DNA from: Knoellia subterranea KCTC 19937
GTDB lineage: Bacteria > Actinomycetota > Actinomycetes > Actinomycetales > Dermatophilaceae
Length of the DNA stretch: 64,000 nt
Assembly (NCBI RefSeq): GCF_000768685.1
Contig: NZ_AVPK01000003.1
Coordinates: forward strand, 62,001 to 126,000
Direction: 5' to 3'
The notes under the pieces were generated by a model, which worked only from the letters and a program-made list of their open reading frames with translations, was not told the origin of the DNA and did not search any database. Positions 17,420 to 25,669 of the stretch are shown here, in pieces (the stretch's first letter is position 1; each line of letters starts with the position of its first letter). Both the position numbers and the translations under genes were made by a program.

Positions 17420-17728
17420 GGGTGCACCTCCAGTGGGGTCGGTCCCCGGTCAGCTCAGGGAACAGCCGGGTCTCCGCATACTGTCGATGCTTCGGTATGC
17501 CGTCCGCGCCCCTTGGCGATGCCCGCTCGCCGGGCGGGTGGCGGGGTTCGTTCGATGGCCCGGGCCCGCGATGGGCGGTACGGCGAGCGGCAGGTGAGGC
17601 GCGACGAACGGTCGCCCGGCCGGCATACCCATCCGCCTCCCCATTTACGGGGCCCCCGCTAAACGGTTCCCGAGCAAGGGAACTGTTCTCTTGCTCGGGA
17701 ACTGTTTCCCTTGTTCAGCCAGCCCCGG
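17420..17728. other. 309-bp intergenic gap with two GTATGCC motifs and a hairpin
   Basis: Upstream region of the DUF485-actP operon. It contains an exact 13-bp GTATGCCGTCCGC at 17495, an inverted GGCATAC at 17622 and the hairpin at 17664-17704. No coding gene is seen. The promoter of the operon must lie here but no clear -35/-10 pair stands out. Confidence 0.6.
17664..17704. terminator. Hairpin downstream of AhpD-like gene
   Basis: GTTCCCGAGCAAG (17666-17678) pairs with CTTGCTCGGGAAC (17690-17702). A partial third copy, GGAACTGTTTCCCTTGTTC, overlaps its right end. It follows the minus-strand gene at 17729 and probably terminates it. Confidence 0.7.
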
Positions 17729-18241
17729 TCAGGCTCCGGTGAGGCGATTGGCGTAGGTCGACAGGGTGTAGGCGCCGACGCCCAGGACGACCTCGAGTGC
17801 CTGTCGCGGCGTGAATCCCGCTGCGGCGAAGGCGTTCTGGAGCGCGTCGGGGACGGCACCCGTGTGGTCCATGACGTCGTGGGTGAAGCGTTGGAGGGCG
17901 GCGAGTCTCGCGTCGTCGAGCGGGAGGTCGGCGCGGAGAGCGGGCTCGAGGTCCGCGTGCCCGAGGCGGCGAAGGGTGGCGGCGTGCATCTCGATGCAGA
18001 CGTCGCAGCCGTTGCGGACGGCGACGGTGAGGATGAGGACCTCCTGTTCGAGCGTGGTGAGGGTGCTGCCCTGGAAGAGGCGGCTCGTCGTGAGGAAGGC
18101 GTCGAGCAGCTGCGGGGCCTCGGCCATCCGGGCGACGGCGGTGGGCAGCGTTCCGCCGAACGCGGCGGCTACGCGCTTGAGAGTCGGGGCGGCCTCGGCG
18201 GGTGCGGTCTCCGTGGTGTGGTCGGGAAAGGTGAGTGTCAT
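17729..18241 (-). CDS. Carboxymuconolactone decarboxylase/AhpD-like protein
   Basis: 170 residues. The redox motif CDVCIEMH (Cys79, Cys82, His86) in an all-helical domain is the AhpD-type CxxC...H active site, suggesting peroxidase or thiol-disulphide activity rather than ring-cleavage metabolism. It is divergent from a MarR regulator across 139 bp carrying two matching palindromes, so it is the probable target of that regulator and may respond to oxidants or electrophiles. Confidence 0.88.
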   Translation of the reverse strand: MTLTFPDHTTETAPAEAAPTLKRVAAAFGGTLPTAVARMAEAPQLLDAFLTTSRLFQGSTLTTLEQEVLILTVAVRNGCDVCIEMHAATLRRLGHADLEPALRADLPLDDARLAALQRFTHDVMDHTGAVPDALQNAFAAAGFTPRQALEVVLGVGAYTLSTYANRLTGA

Positions 18242-18312
18242 GGCGGGGTCCTTGGTGTCGTGGCGAGAACGGGGACGGGCGGCCGAGACTTCGGGGCCCG
18301 GCGCAGCAGATC

Positions 18313-18360
18313 GTCAACCTAGTTGACCATTGAGTATCCAGTATCGTCAACCCTGTTGTC
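18313..18360. promoter_or_regulatory. Two MarR operators between AhpD-like and marR genes
   Basis: GTCAACctaGTTGAC at 18313-18327 is a perfect palindrome; GTCAACccTGTTGtC at 18346-18360 matches it with one changed base. Centres are 33 bp apart, about three helical turns, which favours two dimers on one face of the DNA. Both promoters of the divergent pair would be covered. Confidence 0.8.
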
Positions 18361-18380
18361 GATCGCTGGAGGTATCGCAC

Positions 18381-18845
18381 ATGGCCGGACACGAGTTGCC
18401 GCTGCTGCTGCTCGGCGGATTCCGCCAGCTCATCGACGAGATGCACCGGCGCCTCGCCGAGCGCGGGCACCCGGACCTGAGGCCGGCGATCGGCTTCGCG
18501 GTGCAGGCGATCTCGCACGGCGCGACGACCGCGTCTGACCTGGGTCGGGCAACGGGGGTGAGCAAGCAGGCCGCGAGCAAGACCGTCGACCAGCTTCTCT
18601 CGATGGGCTACGTCGAGACCGTCCCCGATGAGCGCGACGCGAGACGAAAAGCGTTGCGGCTCACCGCTCGTGGCGTCGACCTGGTCACGTTGTCCGGAGC
18701 CGTCCTCGATGACCTCCGCGCCGAGTGGGTGGCCGTCGCGGGGGAGTCCGCAGTAGGCACCCTCGAGACCACGCTGCGCCTGCTCGCCGGGCGTGAGGGT
18801 GTGCGCACCGACACCGCTGGCTGGCTCGTGGCCGAGTCCGGCTGA
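18381..18845 (+). CDS. MarR-family transcriptional regulator
   Basis: 154 residues. The winged helix includes TTASDLGRATGVSKQAASKTVDQL and the wing DERDARRKALRLT (about 45-95). GGAGG lies nine bases before ATG 18381; an upstream in-frame ATG at 18330 would start inside the operators and is rejected. It probably represses itself and the divergent AhpD-like gene until an oxidant or aromatic ligand binds. Confidence 0.85.
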   Translation: MAGHELPLLLLGGFRQLIDEMHRRLAERGHPDLRPAIGFAVQAISHGATTASDLGRATGVSKQAASKTVDQLLSMGYVETVPDERDARRKALRLTARGVDLVTLSGAVLDDLRAEWVAVAGESAVGTLETTLRLLAGREGVRTDTAGWLVAESG

Positions 18846-18887
18846 CGCCCCCATCGGGTGGTTGTCTGACCCACCCCTCGCACCGGC

Positions 18888-19940
18888 ATGATGGGCGCCG
18901 TGCGAGCACTTGTGAAGACCACCGCCGGGCCCGGCCTCGAACTCATCGACGTCCCCGAGCCGGAGTGCGGTGACAGCGACGTCAAGATCCGCGTGCTGCG
19001 AGCGGGCCTCTGCGGCACCGACCTCCACCTCGAGCAGTGGGACGACTGGGCGGCCTCCGTCGTCTCCGTGCCGCAGGTCATCGGGCACGAGTTCTATGGC
19101 GAGGTCGTCGAGGTCGGCAAGCGCGTGGACCACATCACGGTCGGTGACCGCGTCTCGGGCGAGGGTCACCTCATCTGCGGCAACTGCCGCAACTGCCGTG
19201 CCGGTCGTCGCCACCTCTGCATCAAGACCGTCGGCGTGGGCGTCAACCGCGACGGTGCGTTCGCGGACTACGTCGTCATCCCCGCGATGAACGCCTGGGT
19301 ACAGCCGGCCGACCTCGACCCCGACCTCGGTGCGATCTTCGATCCGCTCGGCAATGCCACGCACACTGCCCTGCAGTGGCCGGTCGTGGGCGAGGACGTC
19401 GTCGTCACCGGTGCCGGGCCCATCGGTGTCATGGCCGTCGCCATCGCGCGCCACGCAGGCGCCCGCCGCATCGCGGTCACCGACATGAGCGACCAACGTC
19501 TCGACCTCGCCAAGGGCGCCGGAGCCGACCTGTGCGTCAACGTCAGCCGCGGCGAGGACCTCGCGTGGGCGCAGAAGCAGCTCGGGATGCTCGAGGGCTT
19601 CGACATCGGCCTCGAGATGTCCGGCGCGCCCAGGGCCGTTGAGGACATGCTCGCCAACCTCAACCACGGCGCTCGCGTCGCGATGCTCGGACTGCCGAAG
19701 GACCCGTACCCGATCGACTGGGGCCGGGTCATCACGCACATGATCACGATCCGCGGGATCTATGGCCGCGAGATGTTCGAGACCTGGTACCTCATGGGCT
19801 CGATGCTCGCCACCAGCCCTGAGCTGCGCGAGGCCGTGCAGTCCGTCATCACGCACCGCTTCCCCGCCGAGGAGTGGGCGAAGGGCTTCGAGGTCGCCCG
19901 CTCCGGTGAGTGCGGCAAGGTCGTCCTCGACTGGAGCTGA
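18888..19940 (+). CDS. tdh: L-threonine 3-dehydrogenase
   Basis: 350 residues, zinc-dependent medium-chain dehydrogenase. Catalytic zinc ligands are Cys42 (LCGTDLH) and His67-Glu68 (GHE); structural zinc cysteines are 97, 100, 103 and 111. The Rossmann motif GAGPIGVMA follows. It oxidises threonine to 2-amino-3-ketobutyrate, the substrate of Kbl, encoded 11 kb away at 31000. The start is uncertain: ATG 18888/18891 or GTG 18900 (RALVKTT), the last giving the family's usual N-terminus. Confidence 0.88.
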   Translation: MMGAVRALVKTTAGPGLELIDVPEPECGDSDVKIRVLRAGLCGTDLHLEQWDDWAASVVSVPQVIGHEFYGEVVEVGKRVDHITVGDRVSGEGHLICGNCRNCRAGRRHLCIKTVGVGVNRDGAFADYVVIPAMNAWVQPADLDPDLGAIFDPLGNATHTALQWPVVGEDVVVTGAGPIGVMAVAIARHAGARRIAVTDMSDQRLDLAKGAGADLCVNVSRGEDLAWAQKQLGMLEGFDIGLEMSGAPRAVEDMLANLNHGARVAMLGLPKDPYPIDWGRVITHMITIRGIYGREMFETWYLMGSMLATSPELREAVQSVITHRFPAEEWAKGFEVARSGECGKVVLDWS

Positions 19941-20037
19941 TGAGCGCCGGTCGCGCGACCGGCGCTCATGTTGACGACCGGCGTCGGTATGCGAGCGCCG
20001 GTCACCAACCGCTGCGCCGGTCGCGCGACCGGCGCAG
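19940..20037. repeat. Array of perfect palindromes sharing GCGCCGGTCGCGCGACCGGCGC
   Basis: A 30-bp perfect palindrome at 19940-19969 begins at the tdh stop. A 26-bp perfect palindrome lies at 20012-20037. Both share a 22-bp core (GCGCCGGTCGC and its mirror), and a half copy (GAGCGCCGGTCA) lies between them near 19993. Possibly terminator plus repeat; the duplication of an identical core is unusual. Confidence 0.8.
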
Positions 20038-20169
20038 AAGTTCACCCCCGTCGGACTCGCGACCGCGTGTCCCGCGAGGGCAAGAAGTGGCTCGTACTCC
20101 CGGGGGAGTAGTCGCACTGCCTCCCCTCGCTGGGCGCTCCCACCTGCCTTCGATCCCTAGGCTGGGTGC

Positions 20170-21336
20170 ATGCCCTGGGACCCCGATGCGCGGATGTCGG
20201 GACCGCCGCGTCGCGTCCCGCCGATCGCGTGGGTGGTCGGTCCGCTGATCCTCGCGGTCTTCCAGATTGGCGGGAGCTTCGGCGCCGCCCAGGGGCAGAC
20301 GGATGCGCGGCCGCTCGATGCCCTCGCGATCGCCCTTCTGCTCGTCGGACCCGTCGGGGTCGCCCTCTCGCGCCGCTGGCTCACCTACGCCCTGCCGGTG
20401 GCCGCTGCAGCGATGGGAGTCTGGCTCGCCCTCGGCTACCCCTATGGTCCGATCTTTGCCTCGTATGCCGTCCTCACGATCATCGCCGTATCTCGCGGTC
20501 GTCGATGGCTCGCCTGGGGATCCGCGCTGCTCCCGATCGCGGGTCAACTCGTGCGCGGGCTCGACACCGATCGTCAGGGCTCGTGGGGTGGCGTCGGTGG
20601 ATTCGTCGCGTGGCTCATCGTCGCCTTCGCGGTCGCGGAGGTCGTGCGCGGGCGTCGGGACCGCGCGGCGGCGGCCTGGGCTGCTCGCCGCGAGGCGCTC
20701 GCCCGGCGTGAAGGGGAGGAACGCCTCCTCATCGCGCAGGAGTTGCACGACGTCGTCGCCCACCACATGTCGCTCATCAACGTCCAGGCCGGCGTCGCGC
20801 TCCACCTCGGTGAGCGAGAGAAGCCCGAACATGTCGAGCCCGCGCTGCGCGCAATCCGTGACGCGAGCGGGGAGGCCCTGGCCGAATTGCGTTCTCTCGT
20901 GGACGTTCTGCGCTCCGATCACGCGCCGGCTCCCCGCGCGCCGACCGTGCGACTCGCCGCTCTGGGCGACCTCGTCAGCCGCAGCCGCGCAGCAGGTCTC
21001 GACATCACGGTGAAGCGGCTGGGCGCCCAACGCGAGCTGCCGGCGGCGGTCGACCTCGCGGCATACCGGATCGTCCAGGAGGCGATCACGAACGTCGTGC
21101 GCCACGCCTATGCAACCCACGCAACGGTCACCCTCGATCACGACACGGATCTCACGGTGACGATCGAGGACAACGGGCACGGTCCGGATCCGGCGACTCT
21201 CATTGAGGGCAATGGGATCTCGGGGATGCGCGAGCGTGCGCATGCACTCGGAGGGACCGTGGCGCTCGATCCGTCTCCGCTGGGCGGACTGCAGGTGCGC
21301 GCGAACTTCCCACTGGCAGAGGGGAGTTCGTCGTGA
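20170..21336 (+). CDS. Sensor histidine kinase (HisKA_3 type)
   Basis: 388 residues. Four to five transmembrane segments fill residues 20-155 with no large extracellular sensor. A short coiled-coil follows, then the HisKA_3 motif IAQELHDVVAHHM with phospho-acceptor His193, and an ATPase domain with N-box EAITNVVRHA and G-box GNGISGMRERA. It is the partner of the LuxR-type regulator that overlaps its stop by GTGA. Its likely output is the ABC operon downstream, possibly in response to membrane-active compounds. Confidence 0.9.
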   Translation: MPWDPDARMSGPPRRVPPIAWVVGPLILAVFQIGGSFGAAQGQTDARPLDALAIALLLVGPVGVALSRRWLTYALPVAAAAMGVWLALGYPYGPIFASYAVLTIIAVSRGRRWLAWGSALLPIAGQLVRGLDTDRQGSWGGVGGFVAWLIVAFAVAEVVRGRRDRAAAAWAARREALARREGEERLLIAQELHDVVAHHMSLINVQAGVALHLGEREKPEHVEPALRAIRDASGEALAELRSLVDVLRSDHAPAPRAPTVRLAALGDLVSRSRAAGLDITVKRLGAQRELPAAVDLAAYRIVQEAITNVVRHAYATHATVTLDHDTDLTVTIEDNGHGPDPATLIEGNGISGMRERAHALGGTVALDPSPLGGLQVRANFPLAEGSSS

Positions 21337-22007
21337 TTCGGGTCGTGCTGGCCGATGATCAAGTGCTGCTTCGCGCCGGACTGCGTGCCCTGCTCGACGC
21401 CGAGGAGGACATCGAGGTCGTGGGCGAGGCGGGCGACGGCGCGGAGGCGGTCGAGCTCGTCCGCACGCTGTCGCCGGATGTCGTGCTCATGGACATCCGG
21501 ATGCCCGGCACCGACGGTCTCGAGGCCACCCGACTCATCGCCGCGGACGAGGCGCTCGCTGCGACGAAGGTCGTCATCCTCACGACGTTCGACCTGAACG
21601 AATACGTCTTCGAAGCGGTCCGCATCGGAGCCAGCGGCTTCCTCGTCAAGGACACCGAACCCACCGAACTGCTCCGCGGTGTGCGTGCCGTGGCCGAGGG
21701 GGACGCGCTCCTGTCACCGGGTGTCACCCGTCGGCTCATCGGCGAATTCGCCTCTCGCAGCAGGGACACGAGCCTGCCCGCCGCCAGACAGCTCGACCTG
21801 TTGACGGATCGCGAGCGGGAGATCGTCGGTCTCGTCGGAGAAGGTCTCAACAACGACGAGATCGCGGCCCGGCTCGTCGTCTCTCCCGCGACGGCCAAGA
21901 CGCACGTGAGCCGCGCGATGGTGAAGCTGCACGCCCGCGACCGGGCCCAACTCGTCGTCCTCGCCTACGAGTCGGGGCTGGTCCGACCCGGCTGGACCCA
22001 GGCCTGA
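21333..22007 (+). CDS. LuxR/NarL-family response regulator
   Basis: 224 residues. The receiver domain has Asp8-Asp9 and phospho-acceptor Asp54 (VVLMDIRMPG); the switch Thr and Lys are in TTFD and VKDTEP. The helix-turn-helix LTDREREIVGLVGEGLNNDE...SPATAKTHVSRAMVKL occupies about 152-205. Start GTG overlaps the kinase stop. Its probable target promoter is the 150-bp gap before the SHOCT gene and ABC operon. Confidence 0.92.
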   Translation: MIRVVLADDQVLLRAGLRALLDAEEDIEVVGEAGDGAEAVELVRTLSPDVVLMDIRMPGTDGLEATRLIAADEALAATKVVILTTFDLNEYVFEAVRIGASGFLVKDTEPTELLRGVRAVAEGDALLSPGVTRRLIGEFASRSRDTSLPAARQLDLLTDREREIVGLVGEGLNNDEIAARLVVSPATAKTHVSRAMVKLHARDRAQLVVLAYESGLVRPGWTQA

Positions 22008-22158
22008 CCACACAGTTCCACTCGGGGTTTCTCGGGGTTGACCCCTACGCCCGGGGGAGGCCCGCAGGTGTCGCCCGCTGGGGGATTCGGTGAGAGCGCC
22101 GAAACCGAAGGATCGGTGGTGTCGGATCCACCCGGGATCCACCAGCCAAGGAGTCCAC

Positions 22159-22443
22159 ATGAACACCCTCCTCACCGCCGCCGCCACCCTCCCCGTCCAC
22201 GACGGCAACTGGAACGGCCCCGGTCCCTGGTGGCCGACCTTCCCGTTCCTCTGGCTCATCCTCATCGTCGGCGTCATCGCGTCGTTCCGCTTCTTCGGCA
22301 TGCGTCGCTGGCGTCACTTCCACGCCGCGGATGGCATTCGCGACGGTGAGTCGAAGCTGGCCGAGCGGTTCGCGGCCGGTGAGATCGACGAGCAGGAGTA
22401 CGAGGCCCGTCGCGCCGTCCTTCGCCGAGGTCAGCCGTCATGA
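22159..22443 (+). CDS. Small SHOCT-domain membrane protein
   Basis: 94 residues. One transmembrane segment (WLILIVGVIASFRFF, about 34-50) and a C-terminal SHOCT motif KLAERFAAGEIDEQEYEARRAVL. CAAGGAG precedes the ATG. It is the first gene of a three-gene operon; its stop overlaps the ABC ATPase start by ATGA. SHOCT segments mediate oligomerisation and are common next to two-component-controlled efflux genes. Confidence 0.82.
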   Translation: MNTLLTAAATLPVHDGNWNGPGPWWPTFPFLWLILIVGVIASFRFFGMRRWRHFHAADGIRDGESKLAERFAAGEIDEQEYEARRAVLRRGQPS

Positions 22444-23363
22444 CTTCCGTCGTCTCCGTCGAGAACCTCACGAAGCGCTACGGCGACATCACCGCCGTCG
22501 ACGGCGTGAGCCTCGAGGTCCGGTCCGGGGAGGTCTTCGGCTTCCTCGGCCCGAACGGCGCCGGCAAGACGACGACCCTGCGCATGCTGCTCGGTCTCGT
22601 CTCGCCGACGTCGGGTCGGGCGCTCGTCCTCGGACGGGCGCCCGGCGACCCCGGGGCGCTCGCGCGCGTCGGCGCTCTCATCGAGGGGCCGGGTCTGTAC
22701 CCGTACCTTTCCGGTCGCTCCAACCTCGAGATCATTGCCCGGTATGCCGGTGTGTCCCGTTCCGCGATCGCGCCCGCTCTCGAGACGGTCGGGTTGACCG
22801 ACCGGGCCGACGACAAGTTCGCGAAGTACTCGCTCGGCATGAAGCAGCGACTCGGTGTTGCGGCCGCACTGCTCAAGGACCCCGAGCTCGTCATCCTCGA
22901 CGAGCCGACGAACGGCCTTGACCCGCAGGGGATGCGTGACATGCGCGCCCTCGTGCAGAACCTCGGCCGGGAGGGTCGCACCGTCATCCTGTCCAGCCAC
23001 CTCATGAGCGAGGTGCAGCAGATCTGCTCGCGCGTCGCCGTCATCAACAACGGCCGGATCGTCGCCGATGCGGCCGTGGAGGAACTGCGCGGACAGTCCG
23101 ACCTCGAGGTCATGGCTCACCCGCGCGACGTTGCCCGCCGCACGCTCGAGCAGCTTCCGGAGGTCGCGTCGGTGCGTGACGCGGAAGGCGCGTTGATCGT
23201 GGACGTGAGCACCCGGCATACGGCATCGGTTGCGGCAGCGCTCGTCGGCGCGGGAGTCGCCCTCACGGGTCTGCGCCGCACCGAGCGCGACCTGGAAGAC
23301 ATCTTCTTCGACCTCACGGGAGCCGACTCCCGCGAGCCCGAACTGGCCGGGAGGTCATCATGA
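22440..23363 (+). CDS. ABC transporter ATP-binding protein (DrrA-like)
   Basis: 307 residues. Walker A GPNGAGKT at 37-44, signature SLGMKQRLGVAAALL, Walker B LVILDEPTNGLDP. The C-terminal extension (about 220-300) is typical of the DrrA/antibiotic-efflux and bacitracin-type subfamily. It pairs with the downstream permease (ATGA overlap) and probably exports a hydrophobic drug or lipid under control of the two-component system upstream. Confidence 0.92.
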   Translation: MTSVVSVENLTKRYGDITAVDGVSLEVRSGEVFGFLGPNGAGKTTTLRMLLGLVSPTSGRALVLGRAPGDPGALARVGALIEGPGLYPYLSGRSNLEIIARYAGVSRSAIAPALETVGLTDRADDKFAKYSLGMKQRLGVAAALLKDPELVILDEPTNGLDPQGMRDMRALVQNLGREGRTVILSSHLMSEVQQICSRVAVINNGRIVADAAVEELRGQSDLEVMAHPRDVARRTLEQLPEVASVRDAEGALIVDVSTRHTASVAAALVGAGVALTGLRRTERDLEDIFFDLTGADSREPELAGRSS

Positions 23364-24274
23364 GCACCGCCACCGCGGCACCCGCCGCACGCACCACCAT
23401 CAGCCGTTCACCGCTCGTCGGGCTCGGCGCGGCGACCCGCGCCGAGCTGGGCAAGCTCGCTCGGCGCCCTGCCGCCTGGGTGCTGCTCGGGACGGGCGTC
23501 GCCCTCAACCAGGTCTTCGCCTACGTCATCCCGTACTTCGCCTACCGCGGCGATGCGAGCAGCGACTTCGCCACCGAGGGTGCGACCAAGGCCCAGCTGC
23601 TCGCCGGGATGATGCCGGCCGAGGTCGTCGCCAACACGGTGGGTGCGTTCGCCGTCTTCGTCGGTGCGCTCGCCCTCGTGCTCGGTGCTCTCGTCACCGG
23701 GAGCGAGCACACCGGCGGGACGCTCAAGACCCTGCTCACGCAGCGCCCCAGTGGCGCGGTCGTGGCTCTCGGTCAGATGCTCACCGTCGTCGTGGCGGTC
23801 GGGTTCGGCGTGGCCGTGCTCGCCCTCACCGGTGCGGCATCGGGGGTCATCGTTGCCCTCGTCGAGGGTCAGGCGATCGTGTGGCCGTCGCTGGGTTCGG
23901 TGGCGTCGGGCCTCGGCTCCGGCTGGGCGATCCTCGCGATGTGGGGCGCGCTCGGTGCCGCCCTCGGGTCCGTGCTGCGCGCGGTGGCGTTGCCGATCGG
24001 CCTCGGGGTCGTGTGGATCCTCGCCATCGAGAACCTCATCACCGCCGTGTCCCGGTCGACGCTCACCTCGCTCGCGGGGCTGCGTGACGTCCTGCCCGGC
24101 GTCAATGCCGGGTCGCTGCTCGGGTCGGTCCTGCCAGCTTCGCCCGGCGGGGACGCTGCACCCGGCGTGCAGACGCTCGTGTCGGGGGAGCGGGGACTCG
24201 TGACCGTGGTGGTCTATGTCCTCGTGGCCGTCTTGGCCTCGGTCTGGGTGACGAGACGCCGCGACGTGGCCTGA
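23360..24274 (+). CDS. ABC transporter permease (ABC-2 type)
   Basis: 304 residues. After a hydrophilic N-terminal 30 residues come six hydrophobic segments, in the pattern of ABC-2 permeases, with a large first extracytoplasmic loop. It is translationally coupled to the ATPase. Its 3' end overlaps by 60 bp the reading frame of a decayed flavoprotein gene on the other strand. Confidence 0.85.
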   Translation: MSTATAAPAARTTISRSPLVGLGAATRAELGKLARRPAAWVLLGTGVALNQVFAYVIPYFAYRGDASSDFATEGATKAQLLAGMMPAEVVANTVGAFAVFVGALALVLGALVTGSEHTGGTLKTLLTQRPSGAVVALGQMLTVVVAVGFGVAVLALTGAASGVIVALVEGQAIVWPSLGSVASGLGSGWAILAMWGALGAALGSVLRAVALPIGLGVVWILAIENLITAVSRSTLTSLAGLRDVLPGVNAGSLLGSVLPASPGGDAAPGVQTLVSGERGLVTVVVYVLVAVLASVWVTRRRDVA

Positions 24275-24531
24275 TCCATGGCAGCGGAGAGGTGGGACGC
24301 GACGTACGCGGCGTCGCGTCCCACGCCCGCCACGAGCATGCTGGAGAACGCGTACTGGAAGCTCAGGCCGCACAGGTAGAGACCAGGGGCGTCCTCGACC
24401 ACGCCACGCAGTTCCCTCGGCCAGCCGTCCTCGTTGAGGATTGGCAGGTCGATCCAGTCGAAGGACTGGCGGAAGCCTGTGGCCCAGATGACGTTGGCGA
24501 CGGGGAATGGTGCGCCGTTGACCACGGGGCC
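24214..24531 (-). pseudogene. C-terminal remnant of flavin-dependent monooxygenase
   Basis: About 105 codons match the C-terminal quarter of CzcO/FMO-type FAD-dependent monooxygenases: VIWATGFRQSFDWIDLP, GVVEDAPGLYLCGLSFQ, and the end MLVAGVGRDAAYVASHL. The ATG motif (WATGF) is intact but no FAD- or NADP-binding Rossmann motif exists upstream in any frame, so at least 250 residues are missing. The frame runs into the convergent permease gene. A deletion remnant. Confidence 0.75.
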
Positions 24532-24732
24532 GGAAATCGAGGGCCGGGTCGGCGCACTCATCGGCGCGGAGCGACTCCGCCAACTGCGCGTGGACCTCGA
24601 GGCCATCCGGACGGAATTCGCGACTCCCCGCGGCGGAGACGCTTCCGCCGATCGCGTATCTGGCTGACGCCCGGCGCCTCCTGTCCTGCAGAGGCCTCCT
24701 TCCGTGAGGTCCCCTGGGGCAGGAGTCGTGTC

Positions 24733-25575
24733 ATGAACGTCAACCCGTGGAGAACGGCCTCATCGGGGTCGGTGTCTGCGGCGGTCAAGGGTCTGCAGTA
24801 CCTCTTGCGCGCCCACGGGCACGCCATTGCCGCTGACGGCTCGTTCGGTCCGGCGACCCAGGCCGCCGTGACGGACTTCCAGTCCGACGAGGGACTCACC
24901 ACCGACGGCATCGTCGGTCCGAACACGTGGTCGCGACTCGTCATCCCGACGAGCAGTGGGTCCACCGGTGACGCTGTCAGGGCGGTGCAGCAGTTCGGTC
25001 TCGTGTCGTCGCCGGGGCTCGACCCGCTCGACGTCGACGGGTCGTACGGACCGCTCACCCGCGAACGCGTCACCGACGTCCAGCGCGACTGGGGCCTGAC
25101 CCAGGACGGCGCCGCTGGACCCGAGACGTGGTCGTTCCTCAGCACGCAGAGCCCGGGTCCGCGACCGTGGCCGCTCGTCAAGCAGGGCGCCACGCGGGTC
25201 AGCAACTGGCGGGTCCGCGCGGCGCAGCACCTGTTGCGCGCCAAGGGTTATGCCATCGCACCCGACGGCATCTTCGGTCCGGCGAGTGGCAACGCCATCC
25301 GCACGTTCCAGCAGACCCTGAGGGCGACGTACATCAGCACGACCGTCGGCCAGCTCGACTGGCCGGCCCTCATCGTGACCGTCAGCCTCGGCTCGACCGG
25401 CGAGGCGGTCAAGGCCGTCCAGACCCTCGTGCCCGGTGGTCTCACGGTTGACGGCTCGTTCGGTCCGTTGACCGACGGGGCCGTCCGCAACTTCCAGTCG
25501 ATGTTCGCGCCCCCGTCTGACGGCATTGTGGGCCCGATCACGTGGCACGCGCTCACCCAGGCCCTGTTCGAGTAA
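24733..25575 (+). CDS. Four-domain peptidoglycan-binding protein
   Basis: 280 residues made of four PF01471-type domains (about 15-70, 76-138, 157-215, 220-280). Each shows the DGSFGP / DGIVGPNTW pattern, e.g. AADGSFGPATQAAVTDFQ and DGIVGPITWHAL; the second and third are less regular. No catalytic domain and no signal peptide are seen, unusual for a protein that should reach the wall. AGGAG lies eight bases before the ATG. It stands alone. Confidence 0.85.
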   Translation: MNVNPWRTASSGSVSAAVKGLQYLLRAHGHAIAADGSFGPATQAAVTDFQSDEGLTTDGIVGPNTWSRLVIPTSSGSTGDAVRAVQQFGLVSSPGLDPLDVDGSYGPLTRERVTDVQRDWGLTQDGAAGPETWSFLSTQSPGPRPWPLVKQGATRVSNWRVRAAQHLLRAKGYAIAPDGIFGPASGNAIRTFQQTLRATYISTTVGQLDWPALIVTVSLGSTGEAVKAVQTLVPGGLTVDGSFGPLTDGAVRNFQSMFAPPSDGIVGPITWHALTQALFE

Positions 25576-25669
25576 CGGTTCGGCACCACGTCCTGCCTCT
25601 GGACTCGTGACCTCCGAGGGGATGTCACACTGTCTCGGGCCAATCACGGCGCGAGCGAAGGTAGGGGCA

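Noticed and set aside
17715-20117. 800-codon open frame on the minus strand across the AhpD-like, marR and tdh region
   Set aside because: It runs antisense to tdh and marR and out of frame with the AhpD-like gene; composition is that of a shadow frame.
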